Notes: generated by a model from the letters alone, not told the origin. A stretch of DNA of 15,807 nucleotides from Coemansia sp. RSA 922 (GCA_027577415.1 JANBQS010000534.1:1-15807); one strand, 5' to 3'. Counted from the stretch's first letter, positions 7,688 to 14,720 are shown. A program made the numbers and translations.

Positions 7688-8087
7688 AAAAAATTTTCGT
7701 ATTCTTTCTATAAATAATCCTGTTTTCTTTGAGTTTATTTGTAGACATGTTATTCTTGGAAGCTGTGTGTATATTTGCATCACTATTGTCAAAAGAATGA
7801 GCTTTTGACACAACGTACGATGTCATTGGCAAAAAGAATAATGGTGGCTTTGAGAGTAAATAAGAATGTTCTAGAATTGTTTTGTACAATTATTCTTTTT
7901 ATAATCGCCAAAAAGACATCTTTGAGTGGAAAATAGCAAAAAAAAAAACTATTATTTTTTGTGTTGGCTGATACCCTACATAAAATGGCGGCTTCGATGG
8001 AAGGAAAGAAAAAAATCGGTTTCCACTGTTTTATTCTTTTCTCATCACTCAAGTACACACATTGCTTTCACTATTACATATTACTCA
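7688..8087 (+). promoter_or_regulatory. Intergenic region and promoter of AA9-like gene 1
   Basis: This holds the 3' end of the coiled-coil gene (AATAAT at 7713-7718 is a weak poly(A) candidate), a 9-bp hairpin (7787-7810), two CTTTGAG motifs (about 7850 and 7920), and an ATAAAATGGCGGC element (ATGGCG at 7985-7990) about 100 bp before the ATG at 8088. The frame of the next gene is open upstream to 7926, but there is no in-frame ATG there. Confidence 0.55.
7787..7810. repeat. Perfect 9-bp hairpin downstream of coiled-coil gene
   Basis: TGTCAAAAG (7787-7795) and CTTTTGACA (7802-7810) are exact reverse complements around a 6-nt loop, AATGAG. The hairpin is 100 bp after the coiled-coil stop. It may form in that transcript's 3' end or bind protein upstream of the AA9-like array; each arm carries the CTTTTGA/TCAAAAG-type sequence common in the array promoters. 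Confidence 0.6.
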
Positions 8088-8816
8088 ATGCTCGTCTCAA
8101 TTATTGGTACAATCCTTTTGCTTGCCCGCGCTGGTAGCGGCCAGACTTATATTTTAGGTGTGACGGATTCTGCGGGCAAGAATGGTTATAATCATGAACC
8201 AATGTTTTCGCATCTGCTACGCCCCGACATACCCGTCATGGATATGTACTCCACCCACATGACGTGCCGCACTCTTGACATGAACGACAAAGTAAAGCCA
8301 TTTGTGGTTGCCGCTGGTGAAGTGGTACCATTGACCTATGAAAAAAAGGATGTCTCGCCTATATCTGGTCAACCAATCAAGGGCCCCTGCAGCTTCTACC
8401 TGAGCAACACTACGGCCAAGGGCAAGGGTGCTGTGTGGTTTCCAATTGAGAAAACCGGGTCCGATGGTACCCTATGGTGCTCAGAACTAATCAAGAAGAA
8501 TGGCTATACTCATGGGGTAAAGATTCCAAAGGATATTCCTGCTGGAACCTACTATCTCAGATCTGAGATTATTGACTTGTCTGCATACCTGGATAACAAG
8601 TACGAAGATTTCACAAGAGAGCCTCAGTTCTATATTGATTGCTTGGCTATTACTGTTACTGGCTCTGGTAAGGCTGCACCGAAGGGTAGCAAAATCCCGG
8701 GCATTTACAATAACGCAGAGTCAAAGTTTCTCATAAACGTTGACAGTGCTACTGATAGCAAGAAGTTTATTATCCCCGGTCCCGCAATCGACCCGTTGCT
8801 CATTACTGCACCATAG
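8088..8816 (+). CDS. Secreted AA9 (LPMO)-like protein 1, histidine brace lost
   Basis: A 242-aa secreted protein with the AA9 lytic polysaccharide monooxygenase pattern. The start at 8088 is the first in-frame ATG and gives a signal peptide (1-18) ending GSG, with predicted mature start QTYILGV. AA9 enzymes begin their mature chain with His in a HYTF-like string; here that residue is Q19. Family blocks in order: MTCRTLDM (58-65), AAGEVVPL (75-82), GPCSFYLS (99-106), GAVWFPIEK (114-122), IPKDIPAGTYYLRSEIIDL (146-164), PQFYIDC (179-185, keeping the axial Tyr182), TGSG (191-194) and a PGP near the C-terminus (230-232). The second copper histidine, expected just before GP99-100, is absent, and the second-sphere His is S165. 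Four cysteines (60, 101, 131, 185) allow two disulfides; there is one NTT glycosylation site (107-109). Copper-dependent oxidation is not expected; binding of a polysaccharide or other ligand is inference. It is the first of four tandem paralogues. Confidence 0.85.
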   Translation: MLVSIIGTILLLARAGSGQTYILGVTDSAGKNGYNHEPMFSHLLRPDIPVMDMYSTHMTCRTLDMNDKVKPFVVAAGEVVPLTYEKKDVSPISGQPIKGPCSFYLSNTTAKGKGAVWFPIEKTGSDGTLWCSELIKKNGYTHGVKIPKDIPAGTYYLRSEIIDLSAYLDNKYEDFTREPQFYIDCLAITVTGSGKAAPKGSKIPGIYNNAESKFLINVDSATDSKKFIIPGPAIDPLLITAP

Positions 8817-8964
8817 ACTCTTGCCGTGTGCACCAGAGCAGTAAGTGGCAGCAAGCGTAGAATTAACTACACTGGCTTGTTTTTTTCTACTTTTTTTCTA
8901 GTATTCGTTATTTAAATACAGATTCAACATGTACATTATCTGCCTTTAAGATCGCATTCAAAGC

Positions 8965-9682
8965 GTAGAAAATACGTCGTGTAGGTGTCATTCTCAGAGA
9001 GAGAGAGAGTATCAAACCACAAATCTGGGCTTTGAAGGAATACTTTATTTTTGTGCAAAAGGTTTTTACTCGCACTCCTTTTTACGTCTCGTTTACGTTA
9101 AAAGACACATGTCATGCTCATTGTACGCGTTGAAGGCAGCTGCCGCTTTTTTCCTTTTACATGCACTTCAAAAAGCTGTCAAGTCATTCGCCCTTTGGCC
9201 ATGTTTTCTTTTAGACGCGCTTTCAAAGACTCCCGCCGGCTTTGAAATTACACCTAAAAGCAACCACCAATAAGCGGCAATGGCTTTGAAACACATGGGT
9301 AATCGTCACAAGTTCTTTTTAAATACACTTTCAAAGTAGTTAAAAAGCTAGTTTGCTTGTCTTTTTTACAGCTTTGTTGAAAAATCTTAAAAGAACACAA
9401 AAAGGTGCTCTTAGGCTGAAAGGAATTTCCTTTGGCATAGAACAAGAGAACAAAATTCACTTACGCATTTCAACAAAAAAAATTTGGACAAGAGCAGGCT
9501 GAAAAAATGGCGAGCTCTCGTAGGGAAAAACTCTATAAATAGAAAGGTTCATCATCACCCGGTTTTATTTTTGAAGCACTCCATTATCTCCAATACCCCC
9601 TCAAGCTCTTATACACTACACTTTCACTCTCTATTACACTTTTTTTTTTATTACTTTTTTACATTATTCTTTTTTGACTAAC
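8965..9682 (+). repeat. Duplicated promoter block, copy A
   Basis: A diverged direct repeat of 10656-11335. The left end is nearly identical over GTAGAAAATACGTCGTGTAG followed by GTG(T/C)CATTCTCAGAG. Similarity continues patchily (CCATGTTTTCTTTTAGACGC against CCGTGTTTTCTTATAAATAC; ATTCACTTACGCATTTC against ATTCACCTACGTATTTC) to the ATGGCG/TATA region. It shows that the whole gene plus regulatory unit was duplicated, not only the coding part. Confidence 0.8.
9534..9541 (+). promoter_or_regulatory. TATA box of AA9-like gene 2
   Basis: TATAAATA lies 142 bp before the ATG and 22 bp after the ATGGCG element. The same order and spacing recur before gene 3 (ATGGCG 11171-11176, TATAAATG 11196-11203). 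Confidence 0.7.
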
Positions 9683-10414
9683 ATGAAGCTCGCGTTGATC
9701 GCACTGGTGTCATGCATGGCACTTTCCGTCAAGTCCGTCACTTACATGGGAGGAGTCACTACTCCAGAGACTCATACAACTTTGTGGTATAACAAATCTC
9801 TCCTACCTAACTATGCTAACAGGAATGTTCCCGTTTTGGATGTGCAATCAACGGATCTGATATGCCGTTCGCCTGACATGACTGCTAATGTTGCGCCATA
9901 TTCGATGGCAGCCGGAAAGACCATTCGCGTTACATTTGCAACCGAGAATAAGGGGCCCTATGCAAACATTGATCCAGTTGGACCATGCTCATTCTGGCTT
10001 GCTCCATTCACGAGCAAAGGTGTTGGAAAGGTGTGGAGCAAGATTCACGAGTATGCGAATGATGGTAAAAGCGAGAACTCCAATTGGTGCTCTGCTGAGC
10101 TATCTAAAAAGGGCTATTTCGACTTTGTTATCCCCGCCGATATCACTCCTGGCAAGTACATTCTTAGGTCTGAGCTTATTAATATTCTCTCAGCGAGTAC
10201 AACCAACTACGCAGACTATACCTCGGGTCCTGAGTTTTACTCCAGCTGCCTCGTGCTCGATATTACTGGAAGTGGAACTGCTGCGCTGAAGACCCCTGTG
10301 AGTATTCTCGAGGCCTACAAATCGTATTATAAGACTCCTTTGTTCCCCAAGGGAACGAAGGACAACAAGTTTGCATTCCCCGGACCTGCTCCATATACGA
10401 CTGGCCTGATTTAG
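9683..10414 (+). CDS. Secreted AA9 (LPMO)-like protein 2, histidine brace lost
   Basis: A 243-aa secreted AA9-like protein. The start is the ATG at 9683, which opens the signal peptide MKLALIALVSCMALSVKS; predicted mature start VTYMGGV, so the His-1 position is V19. Family blocks: LDVQSTDLICRSPDM (52-66), GPCSFWLA (100-107), GKVWSKIHEYANDGK (115-129), IPADITPGKYILRSELI (150-166), PEFYSSC (183-189, axial Tyr186 kept), ITGSG (194-198) and PGPAPYTTG at the end. No His precedes GP100-101 (the local string is NIDPVGP) and the second-sphere His is L169. Conserved cysteines are 61, 102, 136 and 189; Cys11 is in the signal peptide. One NKS sequon (37-39). It is closest to gene 3: the signal peptides differ only at two or three positions, and VQSTDLICR, GVGKVWSK and CLVLDITGSG are shared. 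Secretion is well supported; catalysis is unlikely and the ligand unknown. Confidence 0.87.
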   Translation: MKLALIALVSCMALSVKSVTYMGGVTTPETHTTLWYNKSLLPNYANRNVPVLDVQSTDLICRSPDMTANVAPYSMAAGKTIRVTFATENKGPYANIDPVGPCSFWLAPFTSKGVGKVWSKIHEYANDGKSENSNWCSAELSKKGYFDFVIPADITPGKYILRSELINILSASTTNYADYTSGPEFYSSCLVLDITGSGTAALKTPVSILEAYKSYYKTPLFPKGTKDNKFAFPGPAPYTTGLI

Positions 10415-10655
10415 ATATTGCTTCCACCAAGATTGCATCTTATTTTACCTTTTTTTATTTCTCTTTACCCTTAACCATTTTGCTTTGTGCCCCGTACAGG
10501 GATCCAATACAACGACCTTACCATCAAATTCCAACGAGTGTAGAACAAACGACATTAACTCTCTCCATGGTAGGTGCAGTGTATCTTTTTCAATTTAGAT
10601 TAAATTACGACTACCTATGTATTTTCGCCTTTTTTTTCCAAAATACGTTTGGTGT

Positions 10656-11335
10656 GTAGAAAATACGTCGTGTAGGTGCCATTCTCAGAGGGAGAGTATC
10701 AACCAAACATCTGGTCTTTGGGAGAACACCTCCCTTCGCCATGCGGAAAAGTGGCCTCGTGTACACCTTTGTACATCCTGCCATCCTTGAAAGGTGTGTT
10801 TTATGTCTTCGCCCGTGGTGAAACGATTTGCCGCCATTTTCTTTTGCATGTTTTTCAAATGATGTCAAAGTATTTGGCTCTTTGCCGTGTTTTCTTATAA
10901 ATACGCGTTCAAAGCCGTTGAACGTCTTTGAAAATGCGCTTAAAAGCAAATCCCCAGAAAGCGGCAAAGGGTTGTTGGCCTTTGGCACTTGTTCTTCTAA
11001 AGTAGGAAAAGCATTTTCCACTTTCTCTTTTGATGCTTTGCTGACAAGAGTTCTAAAGAAAGCAGCGGGAAAAATACATTTGCTAAAAGGTATTTCCTTT
11101 GTCAGAAAAAGAGAATAAAATTCACCTACGTATTTCTGCAAAAAATTTGGGCAAGAGCAAGCTGAAAAAAATGGCGATCCCTCGTAATAATTACGTATAA
11201 ATGGGAAGAGGGCACCCTCGCTCTTTATTTTTTTCTCCATTATCTCCAATTCATTCCAAATTTCTATCCACCACCCTTGCACTTTTTACCACACACTTTT
11301 AGCTTTTATTTTTATACACTCGTTTCTTGGTTATC
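10656..11335 (+). repeat. Duplicated promoter block, copy B
   Basis: Second copy of the 8965-9682 block. The offset is 1691 bp at the left end and 1653 bp at the ATGs, so copies have gained or lost about 38 bp. The best-kept parts are the left 40 bp and the stretch about 11118-11185 (TTTGGGCAAGAGCAAGCTGA and the following ATGGCGA), which suggests those two parts are under selection. Confidence 0.8.
11196..11203 (+). promoter_or_regulatory. TATA box of AA9-like gene 3
   Basis: TATAAATG, 140 bp before the ATG and about 20 bp after the ATGGCG element, matching the layout of gene 2. Confidence 0.65.
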
Positions 11336-12064
11336 ATGAAGCTCGCGTTGATCGCATTGGTGTCATGCATGACACTGTCTGTTAAAGCTTACACTTTTGC
11401 CGAATATGTTAGTGTTGCGGGAGGAACTGCAGAAACTAAGCCTTTTTTACCAAGGTATAAGCGACCGAACTTTCCCGTTGTCGACGTGCAATCCACGGAT
11501 CTGATATGCCGTACAACTGATATGACTTTTAAGGCTGAGCCATTCACCATTGAAGCAGGCAAGGATATTCATATCACATGGTCAACTAGTAAGCCAGATT
11601 CGCCCTATTCCGGAAATAAACCAACTGGACCTTGTGTCTTCTGGCTTTCTCCACTTGAGAAGAAGGGCGTTGGAAAGGTATGGAGCAAGGTTCATGAGTA
11701 CACAAATGACGGCAAAGCTTCTAATAGTGCTTGGTGCACATCTAAGATTGCTGCCAAAGGCAACTATTACGAATTTACTATCCCCAGTGATATCCTCCCA
11801 GGCAAATATCTTCTTAGGACTGAGCTTATTGACCTTCTAGAGGCTTATGTAAGCAACTATGAGGATTATGCCATGGGTGCACACTTCTACTCCGACTGCC
11901 TTGTGCTTGATATTACTGGTAGTGGAAATGCTACACTGAAGAACCCCGTGAGCATTCTTGATGTCTACAAGCCGTATTACAAGAAGGCCATGTTCCCCCT
12001 TGGTTCGAAGGACAACAAGTTCACACTCCCCGGCCCAGCTCCGTATACAAAGGGCGAGGCATAG
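11336..12064 (+). CDS. Secreted AA9 (LPMO)-like protein 3, histidine brace lost
   Basis: A 242-aa secreted AA9-like protein starting at the ATG at 11336 with signal peptide MKLALIALVSCMTLSVKA. The string AYTFAEYV aligns with the HYTF start of true AA9 enzymes, so His-1 is replaced by A18, or removed if cleavage leaves Y19. Blocks: VQSTDLICRTTDM (51-63), GPCVFWLS (98-105), GVGKVWSKVHEYTNDGK (111-127), IPSDILPGKYLLRTELIDLL (149-168), AHFYSDC (182-188, Tyr185 kept; H183 sits where active AA9 has Gln), DITGSGNATLKN (192-203) and LPGPAPYTKG. No His precedes GP98-99 and the second-sphere His is L168. Cysteines are 58, 100, 134 and 188; one NAT sequon (198-200). It is the sister of gene 2; gene and promoter were duplicated together. 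Confidence 0.87.
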   Translation: MKLALIALVSCMTLSVKAYTFAEYVSVAGGTAETKPFLPRYKRPNFPVVDVQSTDLICRTTDMTFKAEPFTIEAGKDIHITWSTSKPDSPYSGNKPTGPCVFWLSPLEKKGVGKVWSKVHEYTNDGKASNSAWCTSKIAAKGNYYEFTIPSDILPGKYLLRTELIDLLEAYVSNYEDYAMGAHFYSDCLVLDITGSGNATLKNPVSILDVYKPYYKKAMFPLGSKDNKFTLPGPAPYTKGEA

Positions 12065-12715
12065 ATATCGCTGTATCTTGCATTTACAATTTTTTTTTTT
12101 TCGTTTTTCATTTGGCCATTTTTTATTTTTACTTTTTTGAACACACAATTTATATATTTAGTTGATTACTTTTACTGCATATACGCTGACCATGGAGCGC
12201 CTGTAGAAAAGATTTAATAGGTGAAATTTCATTGATAGAAAAGGCCGATTAATCGCGCACCCACAACGCTCATAACAGGTCAAGGTGTTTATTATTCTAG
12301 TTAGACCTACTATTGCTTGTAATCCAGCAATTGATACCAGGTTGATACAACAAGTAAAAAATGGCGGCTATTTCTCTTCCCATTTGGTGAAAGGCAAAAA
12401 GTACTTTTTTTGCACATTGTACACACTTTTCTTATTATAATGTAATCAAGAAAGACTTCTTTTTGGTGAGTGCACAAAGACGTGTAGACCAAATGGCTTC
12501 AAAGAATTTTTTTGTGCTTTATTGTTTCCAGCTTTTTGCAATAAGAACTCTCGTTCAAAAAGAACTTGTGCTTTATGATTTTTTTTTGCAAAAAAAGTGC
12601 TTTGAGCCATTGTTCTGGTAGGACTTTGTCTCTAACCTCCATCTTTTTTCCTTTCCTTTTTTTCTTCAATTCTCCAATTTATTATTTTTTCAAACTATTT
12701 TATTGTTTTATTATC
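12065..12715 (+). promoter_or_regulatory. Intergenic region and promoter of AA9-like gene 4
   Basis: No gene is seen here. It contains AAAAAATGGCGGC (ATGGCG at 12361-12366), a 14-bp palindrome AAAAAGTACTTTTT (12396-12409), TTCAAAG (12498-12504), a T/A palindrome centred on GC (12581-12596) and a pyrimidine-rich leader (about 12640-12714). The promoter does not visibly share the long duplicated block of genes 2 and 3, and I see no convincing TATA box. The ATGGCG element is about 350 bp from the ATG, much farther than in the other three genes. Confidence 0.5.
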
Positions 12716-13417
12716 ATGCACAACAAATTCGCACTATTTTGTGGACTGGCCGCAGTGCTTGTAAGTGACACTTACGCGCAAGCTTATCTGAAGGGAATCT
12801 ATGAGGAAAATCCATCCAAAGTCGAGGCTTCTTGCAAGCTTCCGCCTCTGTCTAACAACCCCGCGTACCCAGTGACAGACATGAGCTCTCTAGACCTAAG
12901 ATGCAGGACTAGCAACATGGATGGACCCACAGTGCCATATGCAGTTAATGCGGGAAGTTCAATCAATCTAATTTACGACGCGTGGCAAAAGTCGCCTATA
13001 ACAAAAAAGCATATTGTCGGCCCATGTAGTTACTTTTTGAGTAAGCGAAGCACTCATGGAGAGGGCCAAGTGTGGTTTCTAATTAACCAAGTTGCTACTG
13101 TTGGTGACAAATGGTGCTCTACCATTATCCAAAAGAATGGCGGTATACATACATTGACTATTCCTGCCAATGTTACAGCTGGTGAGTATTACTTGAGGAC
13201 AGAAATCACTGATAGTACTAAAACTGATCCAGATGAGTTGGTGTTCATCTCTGCGACTCCACAGTTCTACGTCGATTGTATTACACTCAATATTGCTAGC
13301 GACTATAAGGGTGAAGAGCCAAAGAATTTCATAGGCATCCCTTGGGACAAGAAGGGATCTGATTTGCCTAATATCGACAACAGCGACCCTGGAGATCTAT
13401 ATACCATTATGAATTAG
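12716..13417 (+). CDS. Secreted AA9 (LPMO)-like protein 4, most divergent copy
   Basis: A 233-aa protein if translation starts at 12716, where a signal peptide (MHNKFALFCGLAAVLVSDTYA) begins after a T-rich leader. An in-frame ATG at 12575 would add 47 low-complexity residues and bury the signal peptide, so I reject it. Predicted mature start QAYLKGIY: His-1 is Q22. Blocks: LDLRCRTSNMDG (59-70), GPCSYFLS (102-109), GQVWFLINQV (117-126), IPANVTAGEYYLRTEIT (149-165) and PQFYVDC (182-188, Tyr185 kept). H99 is near the expected second copper ligand but is one residue too far from GP102-103 (HIVGP rather than HxGP). The second-sphere His is T168. The TGSG and C-terminal PGP motifs of the other copies are missing; the tail is acidic and different. 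Besides the four family cysteines (63, 104, 134, 188) there is an extra Cys40. One NVT sequon (152-154). It has diverged longest or fastest. Confidence 0.83.
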   Translation: MHNKFALFCGLAAVLVSDTYAQAYLKGIYEENPSKVEASCKLPPLSNNPAYPVTDMSSLDLRCRTSNMDGPTVPYAVNAGSSINLIYDAWQKSPITKKHIVGPCSYFLSKRSTHGEGQVWFLINQVATVGDKWCSTIIQKNGGIHTLTIPANVTAGEYYLRTEITDSTKTDPDELVFISATPQFYVDCITLNIASDYKGEEPKNFIGIPWDKKGSDLPNIDNSDPGDLYTIMN

Positions 13418-13507
13418 ACATCAACTAGCCAATTTTTTCCACTATAATAGTTCAAGTTTTTTTAAAAATAAATAAATAAAGGAATACTACGAGAAAAAAC
13501 CCCCCCT
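13418..13507. terminator. Convergent 3' region with triple AATAAA
   Basis: Ninety bp separate the stop of AA9-like gene 4 from the stop of the opposing NmrA-like gene. Three overlapping AATAAA hexamers (13467-13480) give a strong poly(A) signal for the + strand gene. A seven-C run (13500-13506) abuts the NmrA stop codon. Confidence 0.65.
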
Positions 13508-14443
13508 TTACTTTGGTGGGCCTTGGAACCCGCTAGTCTTCCAGAATGTCTCGGGAGTAGTAAACTCGAATGGAACTTTCTTGTTAGTCTTCAAGTGGTT
13601 GGGCGAGTCAGCGAATACATCATGGGTCTTGATCAGTTCGAACATACCCTGCAGATCCTTATCGCCAAAGACACTCGTAGGCAACTCAACCGCCACAGTC
13701 TTGAGACCAGTGACTTTGGTCAGGGCGTTGGCAATATCGGTAGTCGAGTAATAGCCGCTAGAAACAGGGAAAACCTTTCCCTTAGTCTGGTCGCGGTTAT
13801 CAATAACATACTTGACGTAAGGTCCAGTATCGCGGTTAACGTCGGCATAGGGGAGCTTTCTGTTCACATCGCCAGGGAAGCTAACAACAACAGTGTCGCC
13901 TGATTCGTTCCAACTGGCACCTTGGATATTGTTCTGGAAATAAATACCCAACTGCACAATTGCCGAGTCAATGGGTTGAGCGAGCAGGTATTCTTGGATC
14001 TTGTACTTGCCCTCGAAATGGAGAACCTCGGTAATCTTGCCATTAGACAGTTTCTTGGCACTAGGCAGTGTGCTAAACACAATGAAACTGACGTTTTCGG
14101 CTACACAGGCATCGATTATATTTTTGCCTTGCTGGAACTCGGCATCCTCGTTGGTACCGACGGCTGAGAGCACTGAGGGCTGGAAGAACTGAGTTACGCC
14201 AAAGACTACGTCGGCGTTAGATACAGCTGGACGCAAGGATTCGGGCTTCTCGATGTCGGCTTCTACCCACTGGACTTGCGGGTACTTGGCAATGAGCTCT
14301 TGGGCTGTCTTGGATTTGGTAGAGCGAGTGATGGCACGCACAGTGTAGGACTCGGGGTGCTCGGCCAGTATACGAAGGACTGAGCCACCTTGGTTGCCAG
14401 TGGCACCAAAGACGACGACAGTTAGAGGCTTGGCAGTAGACAT
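13508..14443 (-). CDS. NmrA-like NAD(P)-binding Rossmann protein
   Basis: A 311-aa cytosolic protein of the NmrA/HSCARG group of atypical short-chain dehydrogenases. The N-terminal dinucleotide loop GATGNQGG (13-20) fits GxxGxxG and follows a beta strand (LTVVVFGATG). Next come an Arg-containing segment after strand 2 (RAITRSTKSK, about 36-45), typical of NADP preference in this group, the acidic VEADIEKPESL (about 59-69), then DVVFGVTQFF and a VSFIVFSTLPS strand. The usual YxxxK catalytic pair of dehydrogenases is not evident in its normal place, although HFEGKYKIQEYL around 140-151 is the corresponding helix. NmrA proteins usually sense NAD(P) redox state and regulate transcription factors rather than reduce a substrate; which applies here is unknown. 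Length is normal for the family and there is no intron. It is convergent with the AA9-like array and has its own TATA box. Confidence 0.92.
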   Translation of the reverse strand: MSTAKPLTVVVFGATGNQGGSVLRILAEHPESYTVRAITRSTKSKTAQELIAKYPQVQWVEADIEKPESLRPAVSNADVVFGVTQFFQPSVLSAVGTNEDAEFQQGKNIIDACVAENVSFIVFSTLPSAKKLSNGKITEVLHFEGKYKIQEYLLAQPIDSAIVQLGIYFQNNIQGASWNESGDTVVVSFPGDVNRKLPYADVNRDTGPYVKYVIDNRDQTKGKVFPVSSGYYSTTDIANALTKVTGLKTVAVELPTSVFGDKDLQGMFELIKTHDVFADSPNHLKTNKKVPFEFTTPETFWKTSGFQGPPK

Positions 14444-14531
14444 AGTTAAAAAGGAAATGGTAGAGTTTATAAAAACAATATAAAGTTGTTTAGTGGAGAC
14501 GAGAGCTTGACAATGTTGGACAGTCTCTTTT

Positions 14532-14541
14532 CTTTTATATA
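14532..14541 (-). promoter_or_regulatory. TATA box of the NmrA-like gene
   Basis: Read on the minus strand this is TATATAAAAG, about 90 bp upstream of the ATG at 14443. A second AT-rich string (about 14465-14482) is closer but weaker. Confidence 0.65.
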
Positions 14542-14687
14542 GCAGTTGGCCTTACTGCGGAGATGGAAGCTCTTCAAGAAAAAGTGGACTAGGGTGTTGT
14601 CCAAAAAATACACACACCATCAGATTTTTTTTATGTATCCCCTTACCCTGTAATGATTCCGACTCGTTGCTGACAAAGGCATATCGG

Positions 14688-14720
14688 ATGCATGCATTGT
14701 TGTGCATATACATGCATGTA
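14688..14720. repeat. ATGCATG palindrome cluster
   Basis: ATGCATGCAT (14688-14697) and TACATGCATGTA (14709-14720) are perfect palindromes 11 bp apart, both built on ATGCAT. They lie about 250 bp upstream of the NmrA-like start and may be paired binding sites for a dimeric regulator. Confidence 0.5.

Larger units (their letters stand above)
8817..9682 (+). promoter_or_regulatory. Intergenic region and promoter of AA9-like gene 2
   Basis: No gene is seen here. It contains a (GA)n microsatellite (about 8996-9009), six TTCAAAG/CTTTGAA motifs (8957, 9030, 9222, 9240, 9284, 9330), a conserved block ending in AAAAAATGGCGA (ATGGCG at 9507-9512), a TATA box (TATAAATA, 9534-9541) and a T-rich leader before the ATG at 9683. 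Most of 8965-9682 has a diverged copy before the next paralogue. Confidence 0.75.
10415..11335 (+). promoter_or_regulatory. Intergenic region and promoter of AA9-like gene 3
   Basis: No gene is supported here. A 223-aa open frame on the opposite strand (10611-11282) lies entirely within the promoter copy, has no recognisable domain, and is treated as chance. Real content: duplicated promoter block (10656-11335), TTCAAAG (10908-10914), CTTTGAA (10926-10932), ATGGCG (11171-11176), TATAAATG (11196-11203) and a T-rich leader. Confidence 0.7.

Noticed and set aside
7926..8087. N-terminal extension of AA9-like protein 1
   Set aside because: The frame is open but has no ATG before 8088, and 8088 gives a clean signal peptide.
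8996..9009. (GA)n run as a possible functional element
   Set aside because: It is a short microsatellite; the duplicate copy at about 10688 has fewer units, which fits slippage.
10611..11282. 223-aa open frame on the minus strand between AA9-like genes 2 and 3
   Set aside because: It lies fully inside the duplicated promoter block, has no domain or signal, and the other copy of the block does not keep a comparable frame. Probably chance.
309..12253. Shared 11-mers GGCCGATTAAT and TAATAGGTGAA near 310-356 and 12215-12253
   Set aside because: Their order differs between the two places, and tens of 11-mer matches are expected by chance in a window this size.
12575..12715. Upstream in-frame ATG for AA9-like protein 4
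   Set aside because: It would add low-complexity Phe/Ser-rich residues encoded by the T-rich leader and hide the signal peptide.
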